A program made the position numbers and the translations under genes. 64,000 nt of DNA from Lathyrus oleraceus. Its lineage: Eukaryota > Streptophyta > Magnoliopsida > Fabales > Fabaceae. Below, piece after piece: positions 22,615-32,807 of the stretch. Location: positions 277,967,416 to 278,031,415 of the forward strand of contig NC_066583.1 of NCBI RefSeq assembly GCF_024323335.1. Direction: 5' to 3'. Under the pieces are notes generated by a model that was given only the letters and a program-made list of their open reading frames with translations, was not told where the DNA came from and ran no database searches. Position 1 is the stretch's first letter, and each line of letters opens with the position of its first letter.

Positions 22615-23312
22615 CGATTACAAGAGAGGTTACTTTAAAAAACAAGATCACTTATTTAAAATTGTCTGATTTACTTTTAAGGGATTGCTTGGGTATTCTT
22701 GAGTGAAAGATCCTACACCCGGATCTAGTGTACCTTAGGTAAGTAGCAATAGATCATCGCGACTATCCGGCGTATACTGGAATGGTTAAAATGATGGCTA
22801 CGGTTAATGTGACACTTTGGATGTCCTGATGTTCCTCATGTTTACTTGAGGAAAAATTTGGCATCTGCGTGGTGTCATTAAAGCATTAACCAGACCTTTA
22901 GAACCCTAATTGACTCATCCTGGCCATTAGAAAGTAGTGAGATAACTGACTTCGGTTCCGACTGGGGTTGGTTGAGACTCGATACTACACTCCTTGAGAT
23001 TGGACTTTAGGGAAGCTTCGGTCAACCACTTGGTGTTGCACTGAAGTGGACTTGAAGGAAGGTCAATGATTGGAGATCCTTTTAGAACCCGGTTACTATT
23101 CTAGGACAGGTTGAACCAACCAAACTTCAGTAGGGAGGGTACTTACCTATGGAACTCATGCAAGCCTTAAAACTTAGGAGTGATTGTTGTGTGACTTGCT
23201 TGTGTTTGTTTACATAACATCATAACATAATAACATCATAACATCATAACATCATGACATTATAACCATTTCAAGGACTTAGGGATTTAACTTTGCTCTG
23301 TTTTGTAAAGCT

Positions 23313-24641
23313 ATGGCTCCCAGGAAGACCATCCGGATTAATCTTGTAGCAATCTCTCCTCAACTCAAGAACTTAGTGTCAGAACTTTCCGATCATGCGC
23401 AGTTCATCAAGAGACATGGTTCTCTTCTCAATTTAGTTACCACTGGGTTCAAAGAAGATATGATGAGAGTTTTATTCCAGTTCTTCGACCCTAAACATCA
23501 TTGCTTCACATTCCCAGATTATCAGTTGGTACCCACATTGGAAGAATTCTCCAGACTGCTTGGGATACCTATCCTTGATCAACTACCGTTCAGTGGTTTA
23601 GAAAAGGTTCCGAAGTCTGAAGAAGTTGCCGCAGCTTTACACATGACGAAGTCCGACATTGAAGCTAATTGGGTAACAAGGAGTGGAGTTAAGGGTTTAC
23701 TTGCCAAATTCCTGACAAATAAGGCCCGAGAATTCTTAAAAGTTATGAATGTCCGTGCTTTCAAAGACATCCTGGCATTGCTAATCTATGGCTTGGTGTT
23801 ATTCCCTAATCCAGACCAATTCATAGACATGAATGCTATTAAGATATTTCTCACTCATAACCCTGTACCTACCTTGCTGGGAGACATTTTGCATTCCCTC
23901 CACACTCGTACCATGAAGAAGCAAGGGACTCTCATGTGCTGCATACCTTTGTTGTCTAGGTGGTTTATTTCGCACCTTCCTCAATCGGTCTTGAAGAACG
24001 AGCAGAATTTGAAATGGTCTCAAAGGATAATGTCGCTCTCCCACCCAGACATCTGTTGGTGTCCTCAGTTCAAGGAAAATGTTACCATCATTGACCGTTG
24101 TGGCGAGTTCCCTAATGTACCACTCCTAGGAATAAGAGGAGGTATTACTTATAATCCTGCTTTAGCTCTGCGACAGTTTGGTTGTGCTCGAAGAGATGGT
24201 CCACATGAAATGATCATCGAAGGCATTGTGTTCGACTATGACAACGATTCCCAAGGCCTCCGTCAAAGATTTGTACGAGCTTGGGGCATGGTGAAGAGAG
24301 GTACGTTAGGACAGAAAAATTCTATTCCTATGGAACCTTATCTCAGATGGGTACGCGCCAGAGCTCGTGAACTTGTCATGCCATATCTTGCAACCGGACC
24401 TCAAATTGTCGAACCTGAAGCTGAAGGAGGTGCTCCTCAGATCATTCCTTATCCAGATATGCCTACCAATGTTGAGGAACTAAAGAGATCCTGGATCCAG
24501 TTGAGAGAAGAAAGGGATACTTTCGAGACTCAGTTCGTCGCAGAAAGGAAGAAAGTGTTAGAACTTACCAGTCAGCTTAATGAGGAACGAAGACTCAATG
24601 CGTATCTTCGCCCAAAAAGAAGCCGCCCCTGGGAGACTTGA
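23313..24641 (+). CDS. ORF1: ORF1 protein of the Ogre-like element (442 aa), function unknown
   Basis: An intact extra ORF upstream of gag, the defining feature of the Ogre lineage. The N-terminal two thirds looks like a globular, mostly helical domain common in plant repeat-derived proteins (possibly catalogued as DUF7745, from memory). It includes DYQLVPTLEEFSRLLGIPI near residue 70 and LLSRWFISHLPQS near 220. The C-terminus (about 385-435) is a charged probable coiled coil (ELKRSWIQLREERDTFETQF, then KKVLELTSQLNEERRLN). There is no signal peptide, membrane segment, zinc knuckle or catalytic motif. It begins 721 bp after the LTR and ends 211 bp before gag, so it is translated either as the first ORF of the full transcript or from a spliced RNA. 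It could be a Gag partner or an RNA-binding factor, but nothing in the sequence decides this. Confidence 0.85.
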   Translation: MAPRKTIRINLVAISPQLKNLVSELSDHAQFIKRHGSLLNLVTTGFKEDMMRVLFQFFDPKHHCFTFPDYQLVPTLEEFSRLLGIPILDQLPFSGLEKVPKSEEVAAALHMTKSDIEANWVTRSGVKGLLAKFLTNKAREFLKVMNVRAFKDILALLIYGLVLFPNPDQFIDMNAIKIFLTHNPVPTLLGDILHSLHTRTMKKQGTLMCCIPLLSRWFISHLPQSVLKNEQNLKWSQRIMSLSHPDICWCPQFKENVTIIDRCGEFPNVPLLGIRGGITYNPALALRQFGCARRDGPHEMIIEGIVFDYDNDSQGLRQRFVRAWGMVKRGTLGQKNSIPMEPYLRWVRARARELVMPYLATGPQIVEPEAEGGAPQIIPYPDMPTNVEELKRSWIQLREERDTFETQFVAERKKVLELTSQLNEERRLNAYLRPKRSRPWET

Positions 24642-24852
24642 GCTTTCATTGTATTTTTATTATTATTCCTTTTGTAATGAACATTGGTCAAAGAAATTAG
24701 CAATAAACATTTCTCTCTTGTTGGTGATTTACGCAAAGTTAAATTCCAAAAGTCCTTTAAAACATTTCATACATTGCATTGCATAACATAACATTGCATA
24801 ACAGGTATTCTAAAGGATCAATGTTCTCACGGCCTTCGTTGCAAACAGAAAA

Positions 24853-26883
24853 ATGGATCTCGAACAAACTGTCAAAGATCTCCAGACTCAGAATGCTCAA
24901 TTCCAGGAGATGATGCTGAGCTTATCCAAGGGGCAGGAGGAACTGAAGGCTCTTTTGCTCGAAAAGAAGAAAGACAAGAAAGCTGTGAGTTTCATTAACC
25001 CGGGAAGAAGGCGTAAAGGACAGGCCGCGGGAGTCAAGTTTGGAATTCCGAATGGTCCAGAAGAGGAGACGGAGAATGATTCAGAGGAGGAGAATGTTGA
25101 TTTCTCCAACCCTGAGGACGACGATGAAGATTATGAAAATGAACAGTACTCTCCAAGAGATGATAAGTACAAGTTGCTGGAAGAACGTATGCTAGCTATG
25201 GAGGGTCAGAAGGCGCCCGGTCTGGATTTCGAAAGTTTGGGTCTGGTCTCCGATGTGACCATTCCTCGCAAATTCAAAATCCCCACTTTCACTAAGTACG
25301 ATGGTGCGTCCTGTCCTCAGATGCATCTGAGAGCTTATGTGAGAAAGATTCAGCCGCATACCACTGACAGGAAGCTATGGATCCATTTCTTCCAAGAGAG
25401 CCTGTCTGGCACACAGTTGGAATGGTATTATCAGCTCGAGAGCTCTGACATCCGCACCTGGACTAATTTAGCAACAACTTTCTATAAACAGTACCAGTAT
25501 AACTCTGAACTAGCGCCTACCCGGCTACAGCTGCAGAATATGACTATGGGATCTAAAGAAAGCTTTAAAGAATATGCTCAAAAGTGGAGAGATTTGGCTG
25601 GCAGAGTCAAACCCCCTATGACTGACAGAGAATTGGTGGATATGTTCATGGGCACACTGACCGGCCCATTCTACAGCCATCTACTGGGAAGTTCTTCATC
25701 AGGTTTCACTGAACTTATATTGACAGGTGAACGTGTTGAAAGCGGCATCCGAAGTGGAAAGATACAGGCGGCTGCCTCTGCAAGCACCAAAAGGTCCTAT
25801 CAGGGGAGGAATGAATCAAATGCTGTGTACGGTCAAAAGGGTCGTAACAAGAAAAACCGTGACCATGACATCGGAGCAGTTACGATTGCAACACCACCAT
25901 CTCAAAACTTCCAGCCCAAACAAGACAGGCCAAGAAGGCAGTTTACCAGGATCAATATGACCTTGGCACAGGCACTGCAGGGAATGCTAAAGGCAAATTT
26001 GATCACCCTCAGAGATCCTCCTACGAATCCCAACACTACTTCTTCTCGTTATAACCCTAATGCCAGGTGTGCATATCACTCCGATAGCCCCGGGCATGAT
26101 ACAAACGATTGCTGGTCATTGAAGAATAAGATTCAGGATATGATCGAAGCTGGAGAAATTGAGTTTGAGCCTCCGGAGACCCCTAATGTCATCACTGCTC
26201 CTATGCCTAATCATGACAAGACGGTTAATGCCGTGGATGACGACGATCACATTTCCAATGTGGCGGACTTAACATCTCCTCTCCCGATCATAAAGAGGAA
26301 TTTATTGCAAGCTGGTTTATTTCCAGGTTGTGCTGAAGATTGCAATCTCTGTATATTCCAACCAGATGATTGTTGGGAATTGAAGAATGGTATTCAACGG
26401 CTGATGGATGATCGTACAGTTCTCTTCGAAAAGATTCCTAAGGCGGAAAACCCTATTGAAGAAATATCTGTGATTGCTAGGTCCAAAGTTCCAGTGAAGA
26501 TTACCGCTACTAGGGCACCTGTGAAGATTACTGTTGAGCCCAGGGTAGCTCCCCTAATCATTACTGCACCTGGCCCGATCCCGTATTCCTCAAGCAAAGC
26601 TATTCCATGGAATTATGGCGGTGATGTTTACGTCCATGGCGTAAAGCAAATTGACAATTCTACTAATCCTAATGGCATCGTTGGGACTAGTAAAATTACT
26701 CGAAGTGGAAGGATCTTCTCTCCAGAAATCTCACCTCATGTCCTTGAAACTCGAGGAAAGGAACCAGTCAATCCTTCTCAGTCAGAGACACCGGTCGAAG
26801 TTACTCCCGAAGATGTTGCCAAACAGGAAATGGAAGAAGTGCTGAAAATCATCCGCAAGAGTGATTTCGATGTGGTAGAATAG
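24853..26883 (+). CDS. gag: Gag of element C (676 aa), ending at an in-frame TAG before protease
   Basis: The N-terminus (1-40) is a coiled coil with repeated Gln/Leu/Glu, followed by a Lys-rich patch and an acidic stretch (about 75-100). The retrotransposon Gag core spans about residues 145-300 (TKYDGASCPQMHLRAYVRKI; WYYQLESSDIRTWTNLATTF; FMGTLTGPFYSHLLG). Two Cys/His clusters follow: CAYHSDSPGHDTNDC near 403 and CAEDCNLCIFQPDDC near 497, each followed by W-(S/E)-LKN. It should form particles that package the RNA. The TAG at 26881-26883 is in frame with protease. It may be a lesion (CAG to TAG, inferred) or a natural stop; it does not match the CAA-TAG-CAA-type plant-virus readthrough context. 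Confidence 0.92.
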   Translation: MDLEQTVKDLQTQNAQFQEMMLSLSKGQEELKALLLEKKKDKKAVSFINPGRRRKGQAAGVKFGIPNGPEEETENDSEEENVDFSNPEDDDEDYENEQYSPRDDKYKLLEERMLAMEGQKAPGLDFESLGLVSDVTIPRKFKIPTFTKYDGASCPQMHLRAYVRKIQPHTTDRKLWIHFFQESLSGTQLEWYYQLESSDIRTWTNLATTFYKQYQYNSELAPTRLQLQNMTMGSKESFKEYAQKWRDLAGRVKPPMTDRELVDMFMGTLTGPFYSHLLGSSSSGFTELILTGERVESGIRSGKIQAAASASTKRSYQGRNESNAVYGQKGRNKKNRDHDIGAVTIATPPSQNFQPKQDRPRRQFTRINMTLAQALQGMLKANLITLRDPPTNPNTTSSRYNPNARCAYHSDSPGHDTNDCWSLKNKIQDMIEAGEIEFEPPETPNVITAPMPNHDKTVNAVDDDDHISNVADLTSPLPIIKRNLLQAGLFPGCAEDCNLCIFQPDDCWELKNGIQRLMDDRTVLFEKIPKAENPIEEISVIARSKVPVKITATRAPVKITVEPRVAPLIITAPGPIPYSSSKAIPWNYGGDVYVHGVKQIDNSTNPNGIVGTSKITRSGRIFSPEISPHVLETRGKEPVNPSQSETPVEVTPEDVAKQEMEEVLKIIRKSDFDVVE

Positions 26884-27888
26884 TTGGGGCATACCCCGTC
26901 TAAGATCTCGATGTTATCCTTGCTGTTATCTTCTGAATCTCATGCCAATGCATTGATAAAATTCTTGAAGACTGCTCATGTGCCTCAGGAAACATCTGTC
27001 GATCAGTTCGAAAATTATGTTGCTCACTTGGCTGTTGACAATGGCCTAGGCTTTTCCGATGCTGACCTGACACCAGCGGGAAAGAATCACAATAAAGCCC
27101 TGCATATCTCCATTGAGTGTAGGGGAATCACTTTGTCTCATGTGTTGATCGATAATGGCTCTTCCTTGAATGTGCTGCCAACAGCTGTGCTGGATAAGCT
27201 GGACTGTAAAAGCATCGAACTGAAACCTAGTGACATTGTGGTACGTGCTTACGATGGTGCGAAGAGTGTTTTCCATGGCGAAGTAGTCCTCCCTATCAAG
27301 ATAGGACCTCAAGTCTTCAATACTACCTTCCATGTAATGAACATTCGTCCTGCCTATTCCTGCTTACTGGGACACCCTTGGATTCATGGGTCAGGTGCTG
27401 TAGCTTCGTCTCTCCATCAAAAGTTGAGGTATCCCACAGAGGGCAAAATTGTCACCGTGTGTGGAGAAGAAGAGTACATTGTCAGTAGTGTGCATGCCTT
27501 CAGATACGTCGAGATGGATGGTGAATTCATTGAGACTCCTTGTCAGTCATTTGAAGTAGTTCCTCCGACCAATCCTGTCCTTAAGCCAACTTCCGGTGTG
27601 CCCAAGGTTATTCGGACTCCTCCTGCTATGATTTCCCTGAAGGACGCTCAAGCTGTGGTTGAAGATGGTGGATGTACTGGCTGGGGTCAACTGATCGACG
27701 TACCGTACAAGTCTGACAAATTTGGCCTGGGGTTTAGCTCTGAGAAGGTTGCCAAGAGTCAAATTAATGCTGTAGAAGACGCTGACAGCGATTGCGACCT
27801 GGATAGCTGGATTTTCCCAACAATTGGCGACGGACTCAATAATTGGAAGGCTGAAGACACTATCCCGATTTCCTTTAGTCAGGAGTAA
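26884..27888 (+). CDS. pro: Aspartic protease region of element C
   Basis: In the same frame as gag, directly after the TAG. The active-site loop is near residues 91-97: LSHVLIDNGSSLNVLP, with DNGS in place of the common DTG/DSG, as is usual in this lineage. The second protease motif LLGHPWIHGSGAV follows near 161-173. The protease would cut Gag and Pol inside the particle. There is no start codon of its own (TTG is the first codon), so it must be made by reading through gag or from a template without the stop. It ends at TAA 27886-27888 unless the predicted intron starting at 27885 is spliced, which removes the stop and continues into RT. Confidence 0.88.
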   Translation: MGHTPSKISMLSLLLSSESHANALIKFLKTAHVPQETSVDQFENYVAHLAVDNGLGFSDADLTPAGKNHNKALHISIECRGITLSHVLIDNGSSLNVLPTAVLDKLDCKSIELKPSDIVVRAYDGAKSVFHGEVVLPIKIGPQVFNTTFHVMNIRPAYSCLLGHPWIHGSGAVASSLHQKLRYPTEGKIVTVCGEEEYIVSSVHAFRYVEMDGEFIETPCQSFEVVPPTNPVLKPTSGVPKVIRTPPAMISLKDAQAVVEDGGCTGWGQLIDVPYKSDKFGLGFSSEKVAKSQINAVEDADSDCDLDSWIFPTIGDGLNNWKAEDTIPISFSQE

Positions 27889-28130
27889 TTGTTATTGTCT
27901 ATTTTGGTGTTGCAAATTTTTGTTTTTTTTTACAATTGAACTTCTCCAAGCGTTGTGTCTATGCCCGGGGCACAATAGCTAATTTGTTAAGGGTTTTGTC
28001 ATTTTCATAAGCATATTCATATTCAATAAATCAATGGACTTTTTGCATTCAAATATTGTGCTCTTTGTCTTTTCTGTCATCTTCCAAACAAGCTATGTTT
28101 TCTTACACACACTCACGTAACGAATTGCAG
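27885..28130 (+). other. Predicted spliceosomal intron between protease and RT (246 bp)
   Basis: The donor is GTAATTG at 27885, overlapping the protease stop codon. The acceptor is AATTGCAG ending at 28130, preceded by T-rich tracts (TTTGTCTTTTCTGTCATC near 28062-28082). Splicing would join a GA to an A and keep one frame from protease into the pol frame, which is open upstream of 28222 as far as the acceptor. The interior is T-rich, unlike its coding flanks. Partial splicing at this position is documented for pea Ogre; here it is predicted from sequence only. Confidence 0.72.
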
Positions 28131-30993
28131 ATCCATACCCACTCTGGATCCTGTTGATAATAGTTCTACTACTGTTCGTTATGACTTTGAAAATCCGATC
28201 TACCAAGCCGAGGATGGAAGTGTGGAAGATTGTGAAGTACCTGGAGAACTTGCCAGACTGTTACTGCAGGAAGAGAGGACTATACAGCCGCACGAGGAGT
28301 CAGTTGAGATTGTAAATCTGGGTACCGAGGTAGACAAGAAAGAAGTCAAAATAGGAGCAGGCTTGGAAAACAGTGTCAAAAGAGAGTTGATTCAGATGTT
28401 ACATGACTATGTAGAGATTTTTGCTTGGTCTTATGACGACATGCCAGGACTGGATACTGATATAGTAGTACATCGGCTGCCAACGAGGGAAGATTGTCGT
28501 CCTGTTAAGCAAAAGGTTCGTCGCATGCGTCCTGAAATGTCTGAGAAAATCAAAGCCGAGGTTATGAAACAATTTGATGCAGGTTTTCTGGCTGTTACTT
28601 CTTATCCTCAATGGGTTGCTAATGTGGTACCAGTGCCGAAGAAGGATGGCAAGGTGCGAATGTGTGTAGACTACAGAGATTTGAATAAAGCGAGTCCCAA
28701 AGACGACTTTCCACTTCCGCACATTGATGTTCTGGTAGATAACACCGCTCAACACAAGGTATTCTCATTCATGGATGGATTCTCAGGTTATAACCAGATT
28801 AAGATGGCGCCTGAGGACATGGAGAAAACTACGTTTGTAACGCAATGGGGCACGTTCTGTTATAAAGTAATGCCATTTGGTTTAAAGAATGCAGGGGCAA
28901 CATACCAGCGTGCTATGGTGGTTTTGTTCCATGATATGATCCATCATGAAATAGAAGTGTATGTGGATGACATGATAGCCAGATCTCATACTGAGGGAGA
29001 GCATCTCAATCATTTATACAAACTGTTCGAGAGGTTGAAGAAATACAAGTTGAGGTTGAACCCGAACAAATGCACCTTTGGAGTAAGATCCGGCAAACTC
29101 TTGGGCTTTATTGTCAGTGGTAAAGGGATTGAGGTTGACCCGGATAAGGTGAGGGCTATTCAAGAAATGCCAGTTCCCCGTACAGATAAAGAGGTCAGAG
29201 GTTTCTTGGGACGTTTGAATTATATTGCCCGATTTATCTCCCACTTGACTGCTACCTGCAAACCCCTCTTCAAACTACTGAGGAAAAATCAAGAGATGAG
29301 ATGGAATGGTGAATGTCAAGAAGCTTTCGACAAAATCAAGGAGTATCTTCAAAAACCTCCCATTCTGATGCCACCAGTTGAAGGAAGACCTTTAATCATG
29401 TATTTGACCGTGTTAGAAAATTCAATGGGGTGTGTGTTGGGACAACATGACGAGTCTGGTCGAAAAGAGCATGCCATATACTACCTTAGCAAAAAGTTCA
29501 CCGACTGTGAAACAAGATACTCGCTGCTCGAGAGAACTTGCTGTGCTTTGGCCTGGGCTGCTCGCCGACTAAGGCAGTATATGTTGAATCATACCACTTT
29601 ATTGATTTCTAAGATGGATCCTATCAAATACATATTCGAGAAACCTGCCCTCTCCGGAAGAATAGCGAGATGGCAGATGATCTTAACAGAGTACGATATC
29701 CAGTATACTACCCAGAAGGCAATCAAAGGAAGCGTGCTAGCTGATCATTTGGCTCATCAAGCGGTGGACGATTACCAATCTATGAATTTTGAGTTCCCAG
29801 ATGAGGATGTCATGCTTGTTACTGATGATGAAAAACCTAAACCGGATGAAGGACCCGAACTGGGATCCCGATGGACTATGGTTTTTGATGGATCTTCTAA
29901 TGCATTGGGCCATGGTGTTGGTGTTGTAATTATTTCTCCCGGGGGTTACCATACACCTTTCACTGCTAGACTATGTTTTCATTGTACCAATAATATGGCT
30001 GAGTATGAAGCATGTATTTTGGGACTTAAGGCTGCTATAGACCTGAGAATCAAGTTTTTGAGGGTGTATGGAGACTCGGCCCTAGTAGTCAGTCAGATCA
30101 AAGGAGAATGGGACACTAAACATCCGAATCTCATCCCTTATCGAGAGCGGGTGTTAACATTAATCCCATACTTCGAAGAGATTACATTCGAACACATTCC
30201 ACGAGAAGAGAATCAGTTGGCAGACGCATTGGCTACCATGTCATCTATGTTCAGAGTCAGATGGGGCAGCGAAGCTCCCATGATCACCATTGAACGGTTA
30301 GATGAACCAGCGTATTGTTATGAACTTAACGCTGATGGAGTAGAGGAGAAACCTTGGTTCCACGAAGTAAAAAGATATTTGGAAACTCAGGAATACCCTG
30401 AAGAGGCATCTATCAATGACAGAAAATTTCTGAGGAAGTTCTCCGCTAAATTCTTTTTGAGTAATGGATTATTATACAAACGTAATCATGATTCGACTTT
30501 GCTTCGCTGTGTGGATAAAAAGGAAGCAGAAAAGATTATGGAAGACATGCATGATGGTATTTTTGGGACTCATTCTAGTGGGCATACGATGGCCAAGAAG
30601 ATTCTGAGATCAGGGTATTATTGGTCTACCATGGAAGCTGATTGCCATCATCACTCCAGAACCTGTCACAAGTGCCAGATATATGCGGATAAAGTACATG
30701 TGCCTCCTGCTCCATTGAACGTGTTGACAGCACCTTGGCCCTTTGCAATGTGGGGGATTGATATGATTGGAGAGATTAAACCTACTGCTTCTAATGGGCA
30801 TCGTTTCATCCTTGTTGCTATTGATTACTTTACAAAGTGGGTAGAGGCCGCCTCATTCGCTTCTGTCACCAAGAATATGGTGGCACGATTCATCAAGAAT
30901 AATCTCATTTGTCGATATGGCATCCCTGAAAGAATTATTACTGACAATGGTACTAATTTGAACAACAAGATGATTACTGAACTCTGCACGTAG
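28131..30993 (+). CDS. pol: Pol of element C: RT, RNase H, second RNase H, integrase (ends at in-frame TAG)
   Basis: Residue numbers count from the GTG at 28222; the frame is open back to the intron acceptor. RT: YRDLNKASPKDDFPLP (151-166), MPFGLKNAGATYQ (218-230), catalytic YVDD (247-250). First RNase H (about 390-480) keeps the fold (AIYYLSKKFTDCETRYSLLE) but lacks the usual catalytic Asp positions. Second, archaeal-type RNase H (about 548-680) has a full acidic set: FDGSS (D556), MAEYEA, YGDSA (D618), LADAL (D668). Integrase: HHCC zinc domain (about 777-819, ending HSRTCHKCQ), first catalytic Asp in WGIDMIG (847) and second in ITDNGTN (908). A TAG at 30991-30993 cuts the protein before the catalytic Glu, so integrase is split. 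Confidence 0.94.
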
Positions 30994-31602
30994 TTCAAAA
31001 TAAAACACCATAACTCTTCTCCGTACCGGCCAAAGATGAACGGTGCCGTGGAGGCTGCTAATAAGAATATCAAGAAGATCATACAAAAGATGACGGCGAC
31101 GTACAAAGACTGGCATGAGATGTTACCGTTTGCTCTTCACGGTTATCGCACTTCAGTACGCACTTCGACAGGAGCAACTCCTTTCTCTTTAGTCTACGGA
31201 ATGGAAGCCGTCCTACCTGTGGAAGTTCAGATTCCCTCTCTAAGAATCATGAAGGAGGCGGGCTTAGAGGAGGATGAATGGATTCAAACTCGACTCGATC
31301 AGATAAATTTGATTGATGAGAAGAGACTTGCGGCTGTTTGTCATGGGCAGATATATCAGAAGCGCATGACCCAGGCATTTAACAAAAGGGTCAAAAGACA
31401 GGTGTACCGACTTGGCGACTTGGTGATCAAGCGTATCCTTCTACCACAAGGTGATCCCAGGGGCAAATGGACTCCCACATACGAAGGGCCATTTGTAGTT
31501 AAGAAGGTATTCTCTGGTGGAGCCATGATACTTGCTACGATGGATGGCGAAGACTTCCCACATCCCGTGAACGCAGACATAGTTAAAAAATACTACGCAT
31601 GA
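30994..31602 (+). pseudogene. pol: Integrase C-terminal part of element C, downstream of the in-frame stop
   Basis: Same frame as pol. It carries the third catalytic residue (Glu in NGAVEAANKN, near 31050), the rest of the core (LPFALHGYRTSVRTSTGATP) and the C-terminal domain ending in DIVKKYYA, without a chromodomain. An ATG at 31036 is fortuitous. The single TAG upstream is consistent with a C-to-T change at a CAG codon, which is inference from family resemblance. Unless it is suppressed, integration would need enzyme from another copy. Confidence 0.9.
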
Positions 31603-31612
31603 AAGAGACCCG

Positions 31613-31800
31613 CTAGGTCGACGTACCTAGGCAAAAGTAAGGGCATCCCGGCGAACCAAAAGGGTTCGGGCAAAAATTAGGGATAAACATATAAAAATGT
31701 ACACCCGGCAAGTCGAAAACCTGAAAAGGCGACTTGGGCAAAAAAGGGTATCCTGGTGGACTGAAAACCTGAAAGGGCGGTCCAGGCAAAAATTAGGGAT
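31613..31800 (+). ncRNA. Four consecutive stem-loop units with constant tail in the 3'UTR of C
   Basis: Starting about 10 nt after the pol stop: arms CTAGGT/ACCTAG (31613, 31625), CGAACC/GGTTCG (31652, 31663), CAAGTCG/CGACTTG (31709, 31730) and TGGAC/GTCCA (31757, 31780). Each right arm is followed by GGCAAAA and, a few bases on, a run such as TAAGGG or TTAGGGAT. Units 3 and 4 also share the loop GAAAACCTGAAA. Different arm sequences with kept complementarity suggest RNA structure. Confidence 0.65.
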
Positions 31801-32807
31801 TAAAAGCGTGTGACTATGGCCCGTTCTCAGACAGCTTTATCCAAGTTCAAGGGACTGAACAAGCCAATCAATTCTATCCGACAGCAGGAGATGAGACGCT
31901 TGAAGATATAATGACAGTAGTAGAATTAAAATCAACAGGGCTTTTCCTTCATAGCTTTTCTTTATGTCCTCGACAATTTCCTCTTACTAGGATTTCTGTC
32001 TCCTTGTACACAAATTGCCTGTTTATAGGCCCTCTTTCAAAATCAATACAATTTTATCTCCGAAAAAAAAGATGCTTTTGTTTTCACTTTTTCTGTTTTG
32101 TTTGCGTAAACGTCCATTGATTTAATTTGAATTGATTTATGCATTTGAATATGATCAATGTTTACAAAAAATTGCATGCCTAGAATAGTAATAGCAATTA
32201 CTATGCGACTTCAGGATCGAGGAAAAGGTCTAACCATGCTTTCCAACGAATCCGTTGCTAATTCTATTCCCCAACAAAAGCCAGTTATTCCCCAAAAGCA
32301 ATGGGCACTACTAGACAAATTGGTCATCTCTTCCACCCCCAGCCGGGCTTCTGTTAAATATTTCTACCATCAGACAGAATCAAGTATCCCCAGCTAAGAA
32401 AGGATCACCGATACCAGTATCTCCAACCCGAAGACTGAGATCTATTTCCCCAAGTAGAGTCCTCGGGAAGAACTTTTCAGATGCATAATTCATTCATTAC
32501 ATCATTTCACAGCATACGCATGCATACATCGTTCGCAGTTATTTTCGAAAGCATAAAACATCTCATGCATCATGACCTGGCATGAAGCTAACTTTATTTT
32601 TCAGGTTAATTATTCCCCTGATACAGTCAAAACAAAAGTCCATTAAGACGGACATCCTCATCAATTACGTTCAGGATTCAACTACATCTTTCAGATATAC
32701 TCCATGTCAACATTCATTCTGACATCCTCCTAACGATGGCATCTATAAGCCCATCCCAGACATTTATTGCAAATACAACATATACAAATACTATCAGATA
32801 TAGCCTA

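Noticed and set aside
23212..23265. CATAACAT repeats before ORF1 as a regulatory array
   Set aside because: Looks like ordinary microsatellite slippage (ACATCATA units); no dyad structure or conserved spacing.
26881..26883. Gag/protease TAG as a programmed readthrough site
   Set aside because: The following bases (TTGGGG) do not resemble known plant-virus readthrough contexts, and a second TAG in the same element suggests decay. Not excluded without sister copies.
31911..32397. Small ORFs (69 and 79 codons) after pol in element C
   Set aside because: 3'UTR, no domain, A/T-rich, no start-site support.
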